Shown one piece after another: positions 26,595-34,123 of a stretch of 64,000 bases of DNA. The DNA is from CAVRXQ01 sp963838845. GTDB taxonomy: Bacteria > Actinomycetota > Acidimicrobiia > Acidimicrobiales > Bog-793. Position numbers and translations under genes: made by a program. Positions within the stretch are counted from its first letter, which is position 1; every line of letters begins with the position of its first letter. Under the pieces are notes generated by a model that did not search any database, was not told the DNA's origin, and worked only from the letters and a program-made list of their open reading frames with translations. The stretch is from the NCBI GenBank assembly GCA_963838845.1, contig CAWISR010000003.1, positions 372,001 through 436,000 on the forward strand, in the 5' to 3' direction.

Positions 26595-27965
26595 TCAATG
26601 CCCGCTACGGATCCGCAACGTCAGCTCGTTCACCTGGTCGTAGACCTGACGGCGTTCCTTCATCAGTTTCGAGATCTTGTCGACGGCGTGGATGACGGTG
26701 GTGTGGTCACGGCCACCGAATTCGCGCGCGATCGCGGGATAGGAATACTCGGTGAGCTCGCGAAACAGGTACATGGAGATCTGACGTGCCATGACGAGCG
26801 GTCGGCGTCTGCTCGGGCTCGTGAGTTCATCAACGGTGAAGCCGAAGTGTTCTGCGCTCATCTCGAGAATCTGTCGCGCCGTGATACGACGGGGTTGATG
26901 GTCCGACACGAGATCGGACAACACGTGCTCCGCCAAATCGGCAGTAAGTGGTTGTTTTGTGAGGCTCGCGTAGGCAGTTACGCGAATCAGGGCGCCTTCG
27001 AGCTCGCGAATGTTCTCTGAGACGAGGCTCGCGATGAATTCAAGGACTTGATCGTCGACGCTCAAGCGTTCGTGTTCGGCCTTCGTGCGCAAGATCGCGA
27101 TCCGAGTCTCAAGCTCGGGTGGGCTGATCTCGGTGACGAGACCGGACATGAAGCGACTCTTTAGGCGGTCTTCCAGGGTTTTAATCGAACCCGGCGGCCT
27201 GTCGGAGCTCAACACGAGCTGGCGCATGTTGTCGTGCAGCGCGTTGAAGGTGTGAAAAAATTCCTCTTGGAGCGCTTCTTTGCCCTCGATCTGCTGAATG
27301 TCGTCGATCAACAGAACGTCGCATTCGCGGTAGCGGCGTTTGAATGCTGACATCGTGTTGTTCTGGATCGAGGCTAAGAATTCATTCAGCATCGATTCGG
27401 TTGGAACGTATTGCACATTGTGCCGGGGAAAGTTCTCGGTAACGTAATTCCGTATCGCTTGGAGCAGATGCGTCTTGCCGAGTCCCGCTGCGCCGAAGAT
27501 GAACAGTGGGTTGTACGCGCGACCTGGGGCCTCCGCGACGGTGAGCGCGGCGGCGTGCGCAAAACGATTCGATGGGCCGATCACGAATCCGTCGAAGGTG
27601 TAACGACGCGTGATCGATGGCTCCTCGCGAGTCGCGTCTGGTTGTGTCGCATCACGCACTGTTGAGACGTCGCTCCGGTCGTCTGACTCGTCGACGTCAT
27701 TGAGAATTCCGACCTCGTCGGGGTTGACGTCGAAGCGAATCGGGAACTCGGTGCCGACCGAGTCGATCACGGCAGCGCGAACAAGTGGCGCGAACCGTGT
27801 CTCAAGACGCTCCCTGACGTGGGCATTTGGCACCGTAAGCACGAGCGTGCCGTTCTGGAACCCAGAGGGATGTACCTGGGAAAACCACGCGTGCCAAACC
27901 GCTTCTGACACCTGGGACTGGATGGCGCCCGCACAGCCATCCCAGAGTTCTCTTGCGTCGAGCAA
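26595..27965 (-). CDS. dnaA: Chromosomal replication initiator DnaA
   Basis: AAA+ initiator binding DnaA boxes. Domain I begins near LWDGCAGAIQSQVSEAVW. The AAA+ core has Walker A FGAAGLGKTHLLQA and Walker B CDVLLIDDIQ; the C-terminal DNA-binding domain has FGGRDHTTVIHAVDKI. A TTG start at 27965 (about 456 residues) is chosen because AAGGTGG lies five bases upstream; GTG at 27974 and others farther up are possible. DnaA boxes just upstream suggest autoregulation. Divergent from rpmH. Confidence 0.96.
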   Translation of the reverse strand: MLDARELWDGCAGAIQSQVSEAVWHAWFSQVHPSGFQNGTLVLTVPNAHVRERLETRFAPLVRAAVIDSVGTEFPIRFDVNPDEVGILNDVDESDDRSDVSTVRDATQPDATREEPSITRRYTFDGFVIGPSNRFAHAAALTVAEAPGRAYNPLFIFGAAGLGKTHLLQAIRNYVTENFPRHNVQYVPTESMLNEFLASIQNNTMSAFKRRYRECDVLLIDDIQQIEGKEALQEEFFHTFNALHDNMRQLVLSSDRPPGSIKTLEDRLKSRFMSGLVTEISPPELETRIAILRTKAEHERLSVDDQVLEFIASLVSENIRELEGALIRVTAYASLTKQPLTADLAEHVLSDLVSDHQPRRITARQILEMSAEHFGFTVDELTSPSRRRPLVMARQISMYLFRELTEYSYPAIAREFGGRDHTTVIHAVDKISKLMKERRQVYDQVNELTLRIRSGH

Positions 27966-28160
27966 CGTATCCACCTTCGTAAGCAAGTTGTCCACAAGGG
28001 GGTCCACAGTGTGGATTCGCAGCACGCGGGCGTCGGCTGTGCCCCTCGCGCGAGCATCGTATAGCGGACCAGTCGCGAGCGCTCTGGGCAATTTGTCCTT
28101 TTGGCGAGGAGGATCGTTCGGCGGTAGCGCTAGCATCGACGTTCCGCTAATCGGGGTGAG
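27966..28160. promoter_or_regulatory. dnaA/rpmH divergent promoter region with DnaA boxes
   Basis: 195 bases. A consensus DnaA box TTGTCCACA lies at 27988-27996. An inverted pair of weaker sites follows at 28000-28008 (GGGTCCACA) and 28010-28018 (TGTGGATTC). The rpmH ATG has GGGGTGAG upstream. Likely DnaA-controlled dnaA promoter plus the rpmH promoter. Confidence 0.6.
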
Positions 28161-28295
28161 ATGAAGCGAACCTTTCAGCCAAACAACCGCAAGCGCTCGA
28201 AGCGACACGGATTTCGTCATCGCATGTCGACGCGCGCCGGGCGGGCGATCCTGAAGGCGCGTCGCCGCCGCGGTCGGGTGCGCCTTTCGGCTTGA
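28161..28295 (+). CDS. rpmH: 50S ribosomal protein L34
   Basis: 44 residues: MKRTFQPNNRKRSKRHGFR, RMSTRAGRAIL, RRRRGRVRLSA. Complete and canonical. Its TGA overlaps the TTG start of rnpA. First gene of the rpmH-rnpA-yidD-yidC series. Confidence 0.98.
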   Translation: MKRTFQPNNRKRSKRHGFRHRMSTRAGRAILKARRRRGRVRLSA

Positions 28296-28636
28296 GCGGC
28301 TGTCCCCCACGAGTGCGAGGCCGGGCGCGGTTCCAAGCCCTCGCTATCAGCCCTCGTCGGGCCCGCAACGGAGCGGTCACGGTACACTTCCTGCCGCCGG
28401 AGGATGGTGGAGACGTCGTTTTCGTCGCCTACGCCGTCGGTCGGCATGTGGGAGGAGCCGTCGTCCGGAACCGCTGCCGTCGCCGCCTGCGGGTGATCGC
28501 GGCGGAGGCATCACCTGATCTTGCGCCGGGGGCGTACCTGATCAGTGTCGGCCGCGGGGTTATCGACCTTCGCTTTGGTGAGTTGAGAGAACAGGTGATC
28601 GAGACGATGCGGCGGGCGGGCGGGGAAACCCGATGA
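28292..28636 (+). CDS. rnpA: Ribonuclease P protein component
   Basis: 114 residues; binds the RNase P RNA and assists 5' maturation of tRNAs. Diagnostic RNR motif VVRNRCRRRLR at about residues 57-67. Start TTG overlaps the rpmH stop (TTGA). The stop overlaps yidD (ATGA). Confidence 0.93.
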   Translation: MSGCPPRVRGRARFQALAISPRRARNGAVTVHFLPPEDGGDVVFVAYAVGRHVGGAVVRNRCRRRLRVIAAEASPDLAPGAYLISVGRGVIDLRFGELREQVIETMRRAGGETR

Positions 28637-28863
28637 ACCGAGTGGTGAGGGCGGGCCGATGGGTTTCCGTCGCGCCGATCCGTCTCTACCAGGCGGCTCG
28701 ACTCGGCAAGCCGTCGCCGTGCCGATTCGTCCCCTCGTGCTCCGCGTACGCCATCGAGGCCATCGAGGCGCACGGGGTCGTCCGCGGCGGCCTCTTCGCG
28801 CTGCGTCGCGTCGGACGGTGCCGTCCCGCCGGTGGGCGCGGCTTCGACCCAGTTCCGAGCTGA
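28633..28863 (+). CDS. yidD: Membrane protein insertion efficiency factor YidD
   Basis: 76 residues with the YidD signature: IRLYQAARLGKPSPCRFVPS then CSAYAIEAIEAHG, and a C-terminal CRPAGGRGFDPVP. An amphipathic membrane-associated protein aiding YidC-dependent insertion. ATGA overlap with rnpA, 10 bases before yidC. Confidence 0.96.
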   Translation: MNRVVRAGRWVSVAPIRLYQAARLGKPSPCRFVPSCSAYAIEAIEAHGVVRGGLFALRRVGRCRPAGGRGFDPVPS

Positions 28864-28873
28864 GAGGCGCGGC

Positions 28874-31000
28874 ATGATTTTCGCCTCATCTATCGGAGAG
28901 ATAGCGCACCCGTTTTTTATCGCGTTCGCCTTTCTGATCGCCGCGTTCTACGCGCTCGTCGCGAACTACGCGATCGCGATCGCGCTCTTGACGATCGTCG
29001 TCATGATCGTCGTCTTCCCGATCACGCGGCACGCCACGCGTTCGATGATGAAGATGCAGCTTCTCGCGCCGGAGTTGAAGAAAATCCAAGCCCGGTACAA
29101 GACGAATGCGGGAATGACGGCGGCGGAAAAGCAAGAGGCCCGCCAGCACCTCAATGAAGAGATGATGGCGCTGTACCGGGAGAACGGCGTTAGTCCAACT
29201 GGCGGCTGTCTTCCGATGCTCCTGCAGTTGCCGATTTTCTGGATCCTCTATGGCACGATCCGCGGACTCATCCACACGAAGGCCTTCGCAACGGCCGCTG
29301 CGGCGCGAGCGTATTGCCACGGTCTGAACTCCGGCAAGGTCTGCCCGCAGCCGCTCTACATCAACCGCGATTCGAAACTGTTCCGCGCAGTCGAGCACGC
29401 GCACGGTCACCTCAACGCCTTCGGGATCAACCTTGCCGACTCGGTTCGGTCCACCGGCCTTTCGTGGGGGTCGAAGACCCCGCTCATCGCGCTGATCCTC
29501 GTCGCGATCGCCCTGCAGTACATCCAGATCAAGCAGGTGAGCGGTCGTAACGCCGCCGCTGCCGCCGCAAATCCGCAGATGCAGCAGATGCAGCGGATTA
29601 TGCCGATCATCTTCGCGGTGATCTACATAGCGATCCCAGCTGGCGTGAACATCTACTTCATCGTCTCGAGCCTCTTCCGCATCACCCAGCAGGAGTTCAT
29701 GTACCGGCGCGATCCCCACATCCGTGAGTCGTTGGCGCAGATGAGCGCGCGGGCGAAATCCGACACCGCAAAGGTCGTCGACACGAAGGGGAAAGAGACG
29801 CCACGGCGTCCTCGCCTTCTCGAACGGCTGATGCCGCCGACGCCGGCACTCGAGCCGTCGCCGAAGCCGGCAGCCACGCCGAAGCCGGCAGCCACGCCGA
29901 AGCCGGCAGCAACGCCGAACTCGGAGCAGCCGACACCGCCGCAGCGAACCGCGGCCAACTTGTCTGGCAACGGTCGGGGCGCCATCCCACCCGGCGGACG
30001 CGGTCCCGGCGGCTCGCCTTCACGCGGGCAGGCCCGCTCCACGCGCGAAGCGCCCGCGTCGACCCCGCTAGCTATGGAATGGGTGGAAACCACCGGGAGG
30101 ACCGTTGCCGAAGCACTCGACGCGGCGCTCGACCAACTCGGCGTCGACGAGCAGGACGCCGAGGTCGTCGTGGTGTCAGAACCGCGTGTTGGGCTCTTCG
30201 GGATCGGCCGAGGGGAGGCACGAGTTCGGGCTCGAGTGCGCCCGACGACGGTGCGCCCGAAGCGGGCCCAACGGGACCGAGCCGCGCGTGGGTCGCGTTC
30301 CGCATCGGGTGGGGCGAGAGGAGGACGTGCTCCCCAAGAGCGCGTCGTCGATACGGGCGCCACTTCGGGCGACACGGGTTCGGCGGCCGTAGGGGACGAG
30401 TCTGGTGCGACGACGACGCGGACGCGGCGTCGGCGAGCAGGGCGAGGTCGCAAGTCACCGAGCGGTCGGCCGAGCGAACCGGGCCGAAAGGACAAGGAGT
30501 CAGTGATGAGTGTCGAGGAACAGACCGAGCTTGCGTCCTCGTTCGTTCGCGGTGTCATTGAACGTTTCGGGTTTGAGGCGACGACGCAAGCCCGAACCGA
30601 CGAGGAGCACGTCTTCGTGGACGTCGAAGGTGATGATCTCGGGTTGCTGATCGGGCCGCGGGGTTCGACGCTCGACGCTTTGCAAGAACTTGCCCGTACC
30701 GTCGTCCATCGCCAGGGAGAGGACCAGGTACTTCGGGTGGTGGTTGACGTCGCGGGGTTTCGCAGGCGGCGGGCGGAAGCGCTCGCCGCGTTCGCGCGAC
30801 GTCGGGCAGAAGAAGTGCTCGCGTCGGGAGTCTCCGAGGCGCTGGAACCGATGGGGGCGGCGGACCGGAAGATCGTTCACGACACCGTGGCCGAGTTCGA
30901 CGCGCTCGAAACCACCTCCGAAGGCTTCGAACCGAGGCGCTACGTCGTGATCCGCCCGACTGACGCGGCAACTGCCGTCGGCGCCGACGACACCGAATAG
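28874..31000 (+). CDS. yidC: YidC insertase in one reading frame with Jag/KhpB domains
   Basis: Residues 1-about 300 are a YidC/Oxa1 insertase: five hydrophobic segments, a charged coiled hairpin (LAPELKKIQARYKTNAGMT) and NGVSPTGGCLPMLLQLPIFW. A Pro/Ala-rich linker with three PKPAAT copies follows. From residue 401 the frame continues without a stop into a Jag-N domain (MEWVETTGRTVAEAL), a basic/disordered linker, and KH plus R3H domains. The ATG at 28874 follows GAGAGG. In the +1 frame a basic tail (RPAPRAKRPRRPR) ends at TAG 30069-30071, two bases before the Jag-N ATG at 30074. The fusion may therefore be natural or created by an indel in the linker. Confidence 0.9.
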   Translation: MIFASSIGEIAHPFFIAFAFLIAAFYALVANYAIAIALLTIVVMIVVFPITRHATRSMMKMQLLAPELKKIQARYKTNAGMTAAEKQEARQHLNEEMMALYRENGVSPTGGCLPMLLQLPIFWILYGTIRGLIHTKAFATAAAARAYCHGLNSGKVCPQPLYINRDSKLFRAVEHAHGHLNAFGINLADSVRSTGLSWGSKTPLIALILVAIALQYIQIKQVSGRNAAAAAANPQMQQMQRIMPIIFAVIYIAIPAGVNIYFIVSSLFRITQQEFMYRRDPHIRESLAQMSARAKSDTAKVVDTKGKETPRRPRLLERLMPPTPALEPSPKPAATPKPAATPKPAATPNSEQPTPPQRTAANLSGNGRGAIPPGGRGPGGSPSRGQARSTREAPASTPLAMEWVETTGRTVAEALDAALDQLGVDEQDAEVVVVSEPRVGLFGIGRGEARVRARVRPTTVRPKRAQRDRAARGSRSASGGARGGRAPQERVVDTGATSGDTGSAAVGDESGATTTRTRRRRAGRGRKSPSGRPSEPGRKDKESVMSVEEQTELASSFVRGVIERFGFEATTQARTDEEHVFVDVEGDDLGLLIGPRGSTLDALQELARTVVHRQGEDQVLRVVVDVAGFRRRRAEALAAFARRRAEEVLASGVSEALEPMGAADRKIVHDTVAEFDALETTSEGFEPRRYVVIRPTDAATAVGADDTE
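29861..29914 (+). repeat. Three 18-base direct repeats in the YidC linker
   Basis: CCGAAGCCGGCAGCCACG occurs three times in tandem (last copy with one change), encoding PKPAAT three times. A likely site for slippage or assembly error. Confidence 0.85.
30074..31000 (+). CDS. jag: Jag/KhpB RNA-binding protein (downstream half of the yidC frame)
   Basis: If separate from YidC this is a 308-residue protein: Jag-N domain with VGLFGIGRGEARVRARV, a basic linker, a KH domain (GLLIGPRGSTLDALQELART) and an R3H domain (RRRAEALAAFARRRAEEVL, ADRKIVHD). KhpB/Jag proteins bind RNA and influence cell division and envelope synthesis. The ATG at 30074 lacks a clear ribosome site. ATG 30506 has AAGGAG six bases upstream and would make a KH-R3H-only protein like the mycobacterial form. 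Confidence 0.75.
   Translation: MEWVETTGRTVAEALDAALDQLGVDEQDAEVVVVSEPRVGLFGIGRGEARVRARVRPTTVRPKRAQRDRAARGSRSASGGARGGRAPQERVVDTGATSGDTGSAAVGDESGATTTRTRRRRAGRGRKSPSGRPSEPGRKDKESVMSVEEQTELASSFVRGVIERFGFEATTQARTDEEHVFVDVEGDDLGLLIGPRGSTLDALQELARTVVHRQGEDQVLRVVVDVAGFRRRRAEALAAFARRRAEEVLASGVSEALEPMGAADRKIVHDTVAEFDALETTSEGFEPRRYVVIRPTDAATAVGADDTE
30494..30508 (+). promoter_or_regulatory. Internal ribosome site and ATG inside the jag region
   Basis: AAGGAGTCAGTGATG: a strong Shine-Dalgarno sequence ideally spaced before an in-frame ATG (30506). It starts MSVEEQTELASSFVRG exactly at the KH-domain boundary. Suggests a second, shorter product. Confidence 0.5.
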
Positions 31001-31007
31001 GAACGAT

Positions 31008-31637
31008 CTGGTCGGCGAGCTCGCCGACAGGTTCTCCTCTGCCTTCGATCGCGCGGGCGCAGCTCGCGGCCTCGGTCGGGGCGACGTCCGCACCCACGTC
31101 GCTCACTCGCTCGCCTATCTCGAGGCTTGTCCCGAACTCAACCGGGCCGGACGGGTCCTCGATCTCGGCAGCGGATTGGGGATCCCCGGTCTCGTGCTCG
31201 CCGCACAGTTGCCCGCGACCGCGTTCGTCGTGCTTGACGGCCGCATGGAGCGGGCGACTGCCCTCCTCCGGTCAGTGGCGGAACTCGGACTTTCCACGCG
31301 CGTCACGGTGCTCGGCGAGCGCGCCGAGCTCGCCGCGCACCGGTCGGAGCTGCGCTTTGCCTTTGATGTCGTCGTGGCGAGGGCATTCGGCCGCCCGGCG
31401 GTCACGGCGGAGTGCGGGGCCGGCTTCCTTGTGACCGGTGGCGCACTCGTCGTTTCTGATCCGCCGGAGGGCGCGACTCACGAGCGTTGGCCGCAGGAAA
31501 GGCTCGCGAAACTCGGCCTCGTCGTCGAAACGCCTGTGCCGACGCACTGGCACTTCACCCTGCTTCGCTCTGTTGCGGCGCTCGAAACGCGCTATCCCCG
31601 TCGCGTCGGCGTTCCCGCAAAGCGTCCCTTGTTCTAA
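31008..31637 (+). CDS. rsmG: 16S rRNA (guanine-N7) methyltransferase, apparent CTG start
   Basis: About 209 residues. SAM motif VLDLGSGLGIPGLVLA and VVLDGRMERATALL match RsmG (GidB), which methylates G527 of 16S rRNA; loss gives low-level streptomycin resistance in other bacteria. The conserved region extends well upstream of the TTG at 31176. The frame is open back to CTG 31008, preceded by AGGA, and no ATG, GTG or TTG is available. It begins seven bases after the jag stop. Confidence 0.92.
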   Translation: MVGELADRFSSAFDRAGAARGLGRGDVRTHVAHSLAYLEACPELNRAGRVLDLGSGLGIPGLVLAAQLPATAFVVLDGRMERATALLRSVAELGLSTRVTVLGERAELAAHRSELRFAFDVVVARAFGRPAVTAECGAGFLVTGGALVVSDPPEGATHERWPQERLAKLGLVVETPVPTHWHFTLLRSVAALETRYPRRVGVPAKRPLF

Positions 31638-31984
31638 GGACTGTTGCCCCCCACCGGGAATCCCAGCTCGCGAAGCCGGCCGAGCGTCCTGCTGCTGAGC
31701 CAAGGCCACATCACGCCGGCAGCGGCGACCGCCCGCCGTCCGTTGAGATTGCACCGATAGGAGAGCCGACGATTCGCCCCTTTCGCCGTTCGAGGCCCGG
31801 TGTATGGCCCCAGCACCCGCACGCCGACGATGGCGGCGTAGCGCTCGGCGAGGTCGCGATCGGTGAGGTGGAGGGCGAGCCGGAGGTCCCGTCCAGCATT
31901 CAATGTCGTGACCGTGCCGAAACCCTCGAAGATCGCGGCGGCCCAGGCCCACTCTTCCTCGCTGGCCACATAATTATGTACCAC
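31634..31984 (-). CDS. Solitary LAGLIDADG-like protein, probably catalytically dead
   Basis: 116 residues with the layout of small single-motif LAGLIDADG proteins: AWAAAIFEGFG helix, LALHLTDRDLAERYAAIVG, VLGPYTGPR and a C-terminal MWPWLSSRTLGRLRELG. In the LAGLIDADG alignment the catalytic acid (last acidic residue of the motif, usually FEGEG) is Phe. GTG start at 31984. It overlaps the rsmG end by four bases and is convergent to it. Inserted in the otherwise conserved rsmG-parA interval. A relic mobile gene or domesticated DNA-binding protein. Confidence 0.6.
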   Translation of the reverse strand: MVHNYVASEEEWAWAAAIFEGFGTVTTLNAGRDLRLALHLTDRDLAERYAAIVGVRVLGPYTGPRTAKGANRRLSYRCNLNGRRAVAAAGVMWPWLSSRTLGRLRELGFPVGGNSP

Positions 31985-31993
31985 AGCGGAACT

Positions 31994-32009
31994 TGTTTCC
32001 CGTGGAACA
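31994..32009. promoter_or_regulatory. parS: parS-like centromere site
   Basis: TGTTTCCCGTGGAACA matches the ParB-binding consensus TGTTTCACGTGAAACA at 14 of 16 positions, keeping the outer GTTTC and GAAC/CA arms. It lies just upstream of parA-parB. Confidence 0.75.
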
Positions 32010-32201
32010 CTTCAGACCACTCTCGCCACGGCAGGCACAAAATGCGCGAACAAATCCGCTTGACCAGGACGGGGGCGACGTGCAGGATATGGGGCCACTC
32101 CCGCCCGACGTCCTCGCGCCGCGGTGGACAGTCCGCCACCGCGCGGAAATATTGCGAAGGAGCAGGGCATCTCGGTATTACGACGGAAGAGCGCGGGGTC
32201 G

Positions 32202-33038
32202 GTGAACCAAGGTCTCCCGAACCAAGATCCCTCGAACCTGGGTCTCCCGAACCAGGATCGCCCGAATCACGCCAAACGCCGGGTGTTCGCGGTCGCGAAT
32301 CAAAAGGGCGGCGTCGGCAAGACGACGACGACCGTGAACCTCGGCGCCTCGCTCGCCGAGCTCGGTTGGCGTGTGCTCGTCATCGACCTCGACCCGCAGG
32401 GCAACGCGACGACTGGCCTCGGCATCGAGGCCCGCAGCTTCGACAATTCGATCTACGACGTGCTGCTCCACGACTTCCCGATCGAAGACACCATCGAGCC
32501 GACGAGTTTGAAGAACCTCTTTATCGTCCCGGCGACGCTCGATCTCGCTGGTGCGGAGATCGAGCTCGTCCCGGCGATGAGCCGTGAGCTGCGCCTTCGA
32601 CGCGCCTTCGAGTCGATGCACGACGGCTTCGACTTCGTCCTCGTCGACTGCCCACCGTCGCTCGGCCTCATCACCGTCAACGGCCTTGCCGCGGCTTCTG
32701 AGGTGCTCGTCCCGATCCAGTGTGAGTACTACGCCCTGGAAGGCCTCGGACAGCTGCTCCGATCGGTGGAGCTCGTCCGGGCCAACCTCAATCCGAGCCT
32801 CGAACTGTCGACGATCGTCCTAACGATGTACGACTCGCGCACCCGTCTGTCCGACCAAGTCGCGAACGAGGTGCGTAGCCACTTCGGGGACAAGGTCTGC
32901 AAGGCCGTGATCCCCCGTTCGGTGCGCCTTTCCGAGGCGCCGTCGTTCGGGGAGCCGGTCATCGTCCACGATCCGAGCTCGTCGGGGGCGGTCGCCTATC
33001 GCGAGCTGGCGAGGGAGGTGAGCGGTGGCGCGCCGTAG
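32202..33038 (+). CDS. parA: Chromosome-partitioning ATPase ParA (Soj)
   Basis: Deviant Walker A motif QKGGVGKTTTTVNLGA, Walker A' VIDLDPQGNAT and DCPPSLGLITVNGL. DNA-bound ATPase that moves ParB-parS complexes. GTG at 32202 is preferred; an in-frame GTG at 32124 is possible. The N-terminal tail before HAKRRVFAVANQ is unusually long and repeated (GLPNQD twice) owing to a 30-base duplication. It overlaps parB by 14 bases. Confidence 0.95.
   Translation: MNQGLPNQDPSNLGLPNQDRPNHAKRRVFAVANQKGGVGKTTTTVNLGASLAELGWRVLVIDLDPQGNATTGLGIEARSFDNSIYDVLLHDFPIEDTIEPTSLKNLFIVPATLDLAGAEIELVPAMSRELRLRRAFESMHDGFDFVLVDCPPSLGLITVNGLAAASEVLVPIQCEYYALEGLGQLLRSVELVRANLNPSLELSTIVLTMYDSRTRLSDQVANEVRSHFGDKVCKAVIPRSVRLSEAPSFGEPVIVHDPSSSGAVAYRELAREVSGGAP
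32211..32270 (+). repeat. 30-base tandem duplication at the parA 5' end
   Basis: Two imperfect 30-base units (32211-32240 and 32241-32270, 24 of 30 identical), both starting GGTCTCCCGAACCA. They encode the repeated GLPNQD segment of the ParA tail. Confidence 0.7.
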
Positions 33039-33921
33039 CGGGCTCGGCCGAGGGCTCGGCGCCCTCATTCCGTCGGAGGGGTCGAAACCCGCCGTTGGGA
33101 TGCGGGAGATCGCACTCGCGAAGATCCGGCCGAACAAGCTCCAGCCGCGCACGACCTTCGACGAGGCCGCACTCGCCTCGCTCGTCGATTCGATTCGTGC
33201 CGTCGGCATCCTGCAGCCGGTGTTGGTGCGGGAGGTCGGGGACGACGAGTACGAGCTCATCGCCGGTGAGCGGCGCTGGCGGGCGGCCCGCCGCGCCGGG
33301 TTCATCGCGATACCAGCCCTCGTTCAGATCGCCGATGACGAGGCGAGCCTGGAACAGGCGCTCGTCGAGAACATCCACCGGGAGGGGCTGAACCCCCTCG
33401 ATGAGGCCGCCGGGTATCAGCAGCTCATCGAGGATTTCCACCTCACCCACGACGCCGTCGCCCACCGGGTCGGGAAGAGTCGCGCCGCGGTGACGAACGC
33501 GCTTCGCCTCTTCCAGCTCCCCCCGTCGGTGCAGCGGTTCTTACGGGACGGCCAACTCTCCGCCGGTCACGCCCGCGCGCTGCTGATGACCCCCGACCGC
33601 AACCTGCAAGAACGGCTGGCCCGCAAGAGCGCCGAAGAGGAGCTCTCGGTCCGCGGTCTCGAGCAGCTCGTCCATGCCTCTCAGCCCACGCTCCTTGAGG
33701 AGAGCGCCCCTGCGGCGACGTCGACGGCACCGCCGCCTGTCCCTCCGCTCCGCCCGCCAGGCGTCCTCGAACTCGAGGAGTTGCTCGCCGCCCACCTGAA
33801 CACCCGCGTGAGCGTCGAGATGAAACGCGACCGGGGCAAACTGACAATCGAATTCGCGGGCCTCGAGGACCTCGAGCGCATCTACCGCTTGATGATCGGG
33901 GAACCTTCGACCAGCGTGTGA
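33025..33921 (+). CDS. parB: Chromosome-partitioning protein ParB
   Basis: 298 residues. CTPase/N-terminal motif ELIAGERRWRAARRAG, ENIHREGLNPLDEA, a helix-turn-helix with VGKSRAAVTNALRLFQLP, and a C-terminal dimer domain after a Pro-rich linker. Spreads as a CTP clamp from parS. GTG start 33025 inside the parA end. Last gene of the plus-strand origin series. Confidence 0.96.
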   Translation: MARRSGLGRGLGALIPSEGSKPAVGMREIALAKIRPNKLQPRTTFDEAALASLVDSIRAVGILQPVLVREVGDDEYELIAGERRWRAARRAGFIAIPALVQIADDEASLEQALVENIHREGLNPLDEAAGYQQLIEDFHLTHDAVAHRVGKSRAAVTNALRLFQLPPSVQRFLRDGQLSAGHARALLMTPDRNLQERLARKSAEEELSVRGLEQLVHASQPTLLEESAPAATSTAPPPVPPLRPPGVLELEELLAAHLNTRVSVEMKRDRGKLTIEFAGLEDLERIYRLMIGEPSTSV

Positions 33922-33945
33922 GCCCGGCGCTCCCTCGCCCGAAAC

Positions 33946-33984
33946 TCCCGGATTTCTTTTTGCACTTTGATGCAAACACCGGGA
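33946..33984. terminator. Nested hairpin after parB
   Basis: Outer arms TCCCGG (33946-33951) and CCGGGA (33979-33984) enclose TTTGCA-CTTTGA-TGCAAA (33959-33976). Located between convergent parB and the amidase-like gene; plausible bidirectional terminator. Confidence 0.5.
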
Positions 33985-34074
33985 CTTATCAGGGAGTATA
34001 CTGGAGCGCGACGGCTCGGCAACGGATGGGTGACGCCGGGTCGACCCGACTCGATTAACGCGACGGTGGAAGTT

Positions 34075-34105
34075 GATCCACAACGTCGTGCACAGCATGT
34101 GGATC
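34075..34105. repeat. Inverted repeat in the convergent gap
   Basis: GATCCACA (34075-34082) and TGTGGATC (34098-34105) form a perfect eight-base inverted repeat around a GTGCAC core. Could be a terminator stem for the minus-strand gene or a pair of weak DnaA-like sites. Confidence 0.4.
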
Positions 34106-34123
34106 GTCCCGAAGAGTGAGGGA

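Noticed and set aside
26454..27020. Plus-strand frames across oriC and the dnaA 3' end
   Set aside because: Antisense to dnaA; no motifs, and the region is better explained as origin plus dnaA coding sequence.
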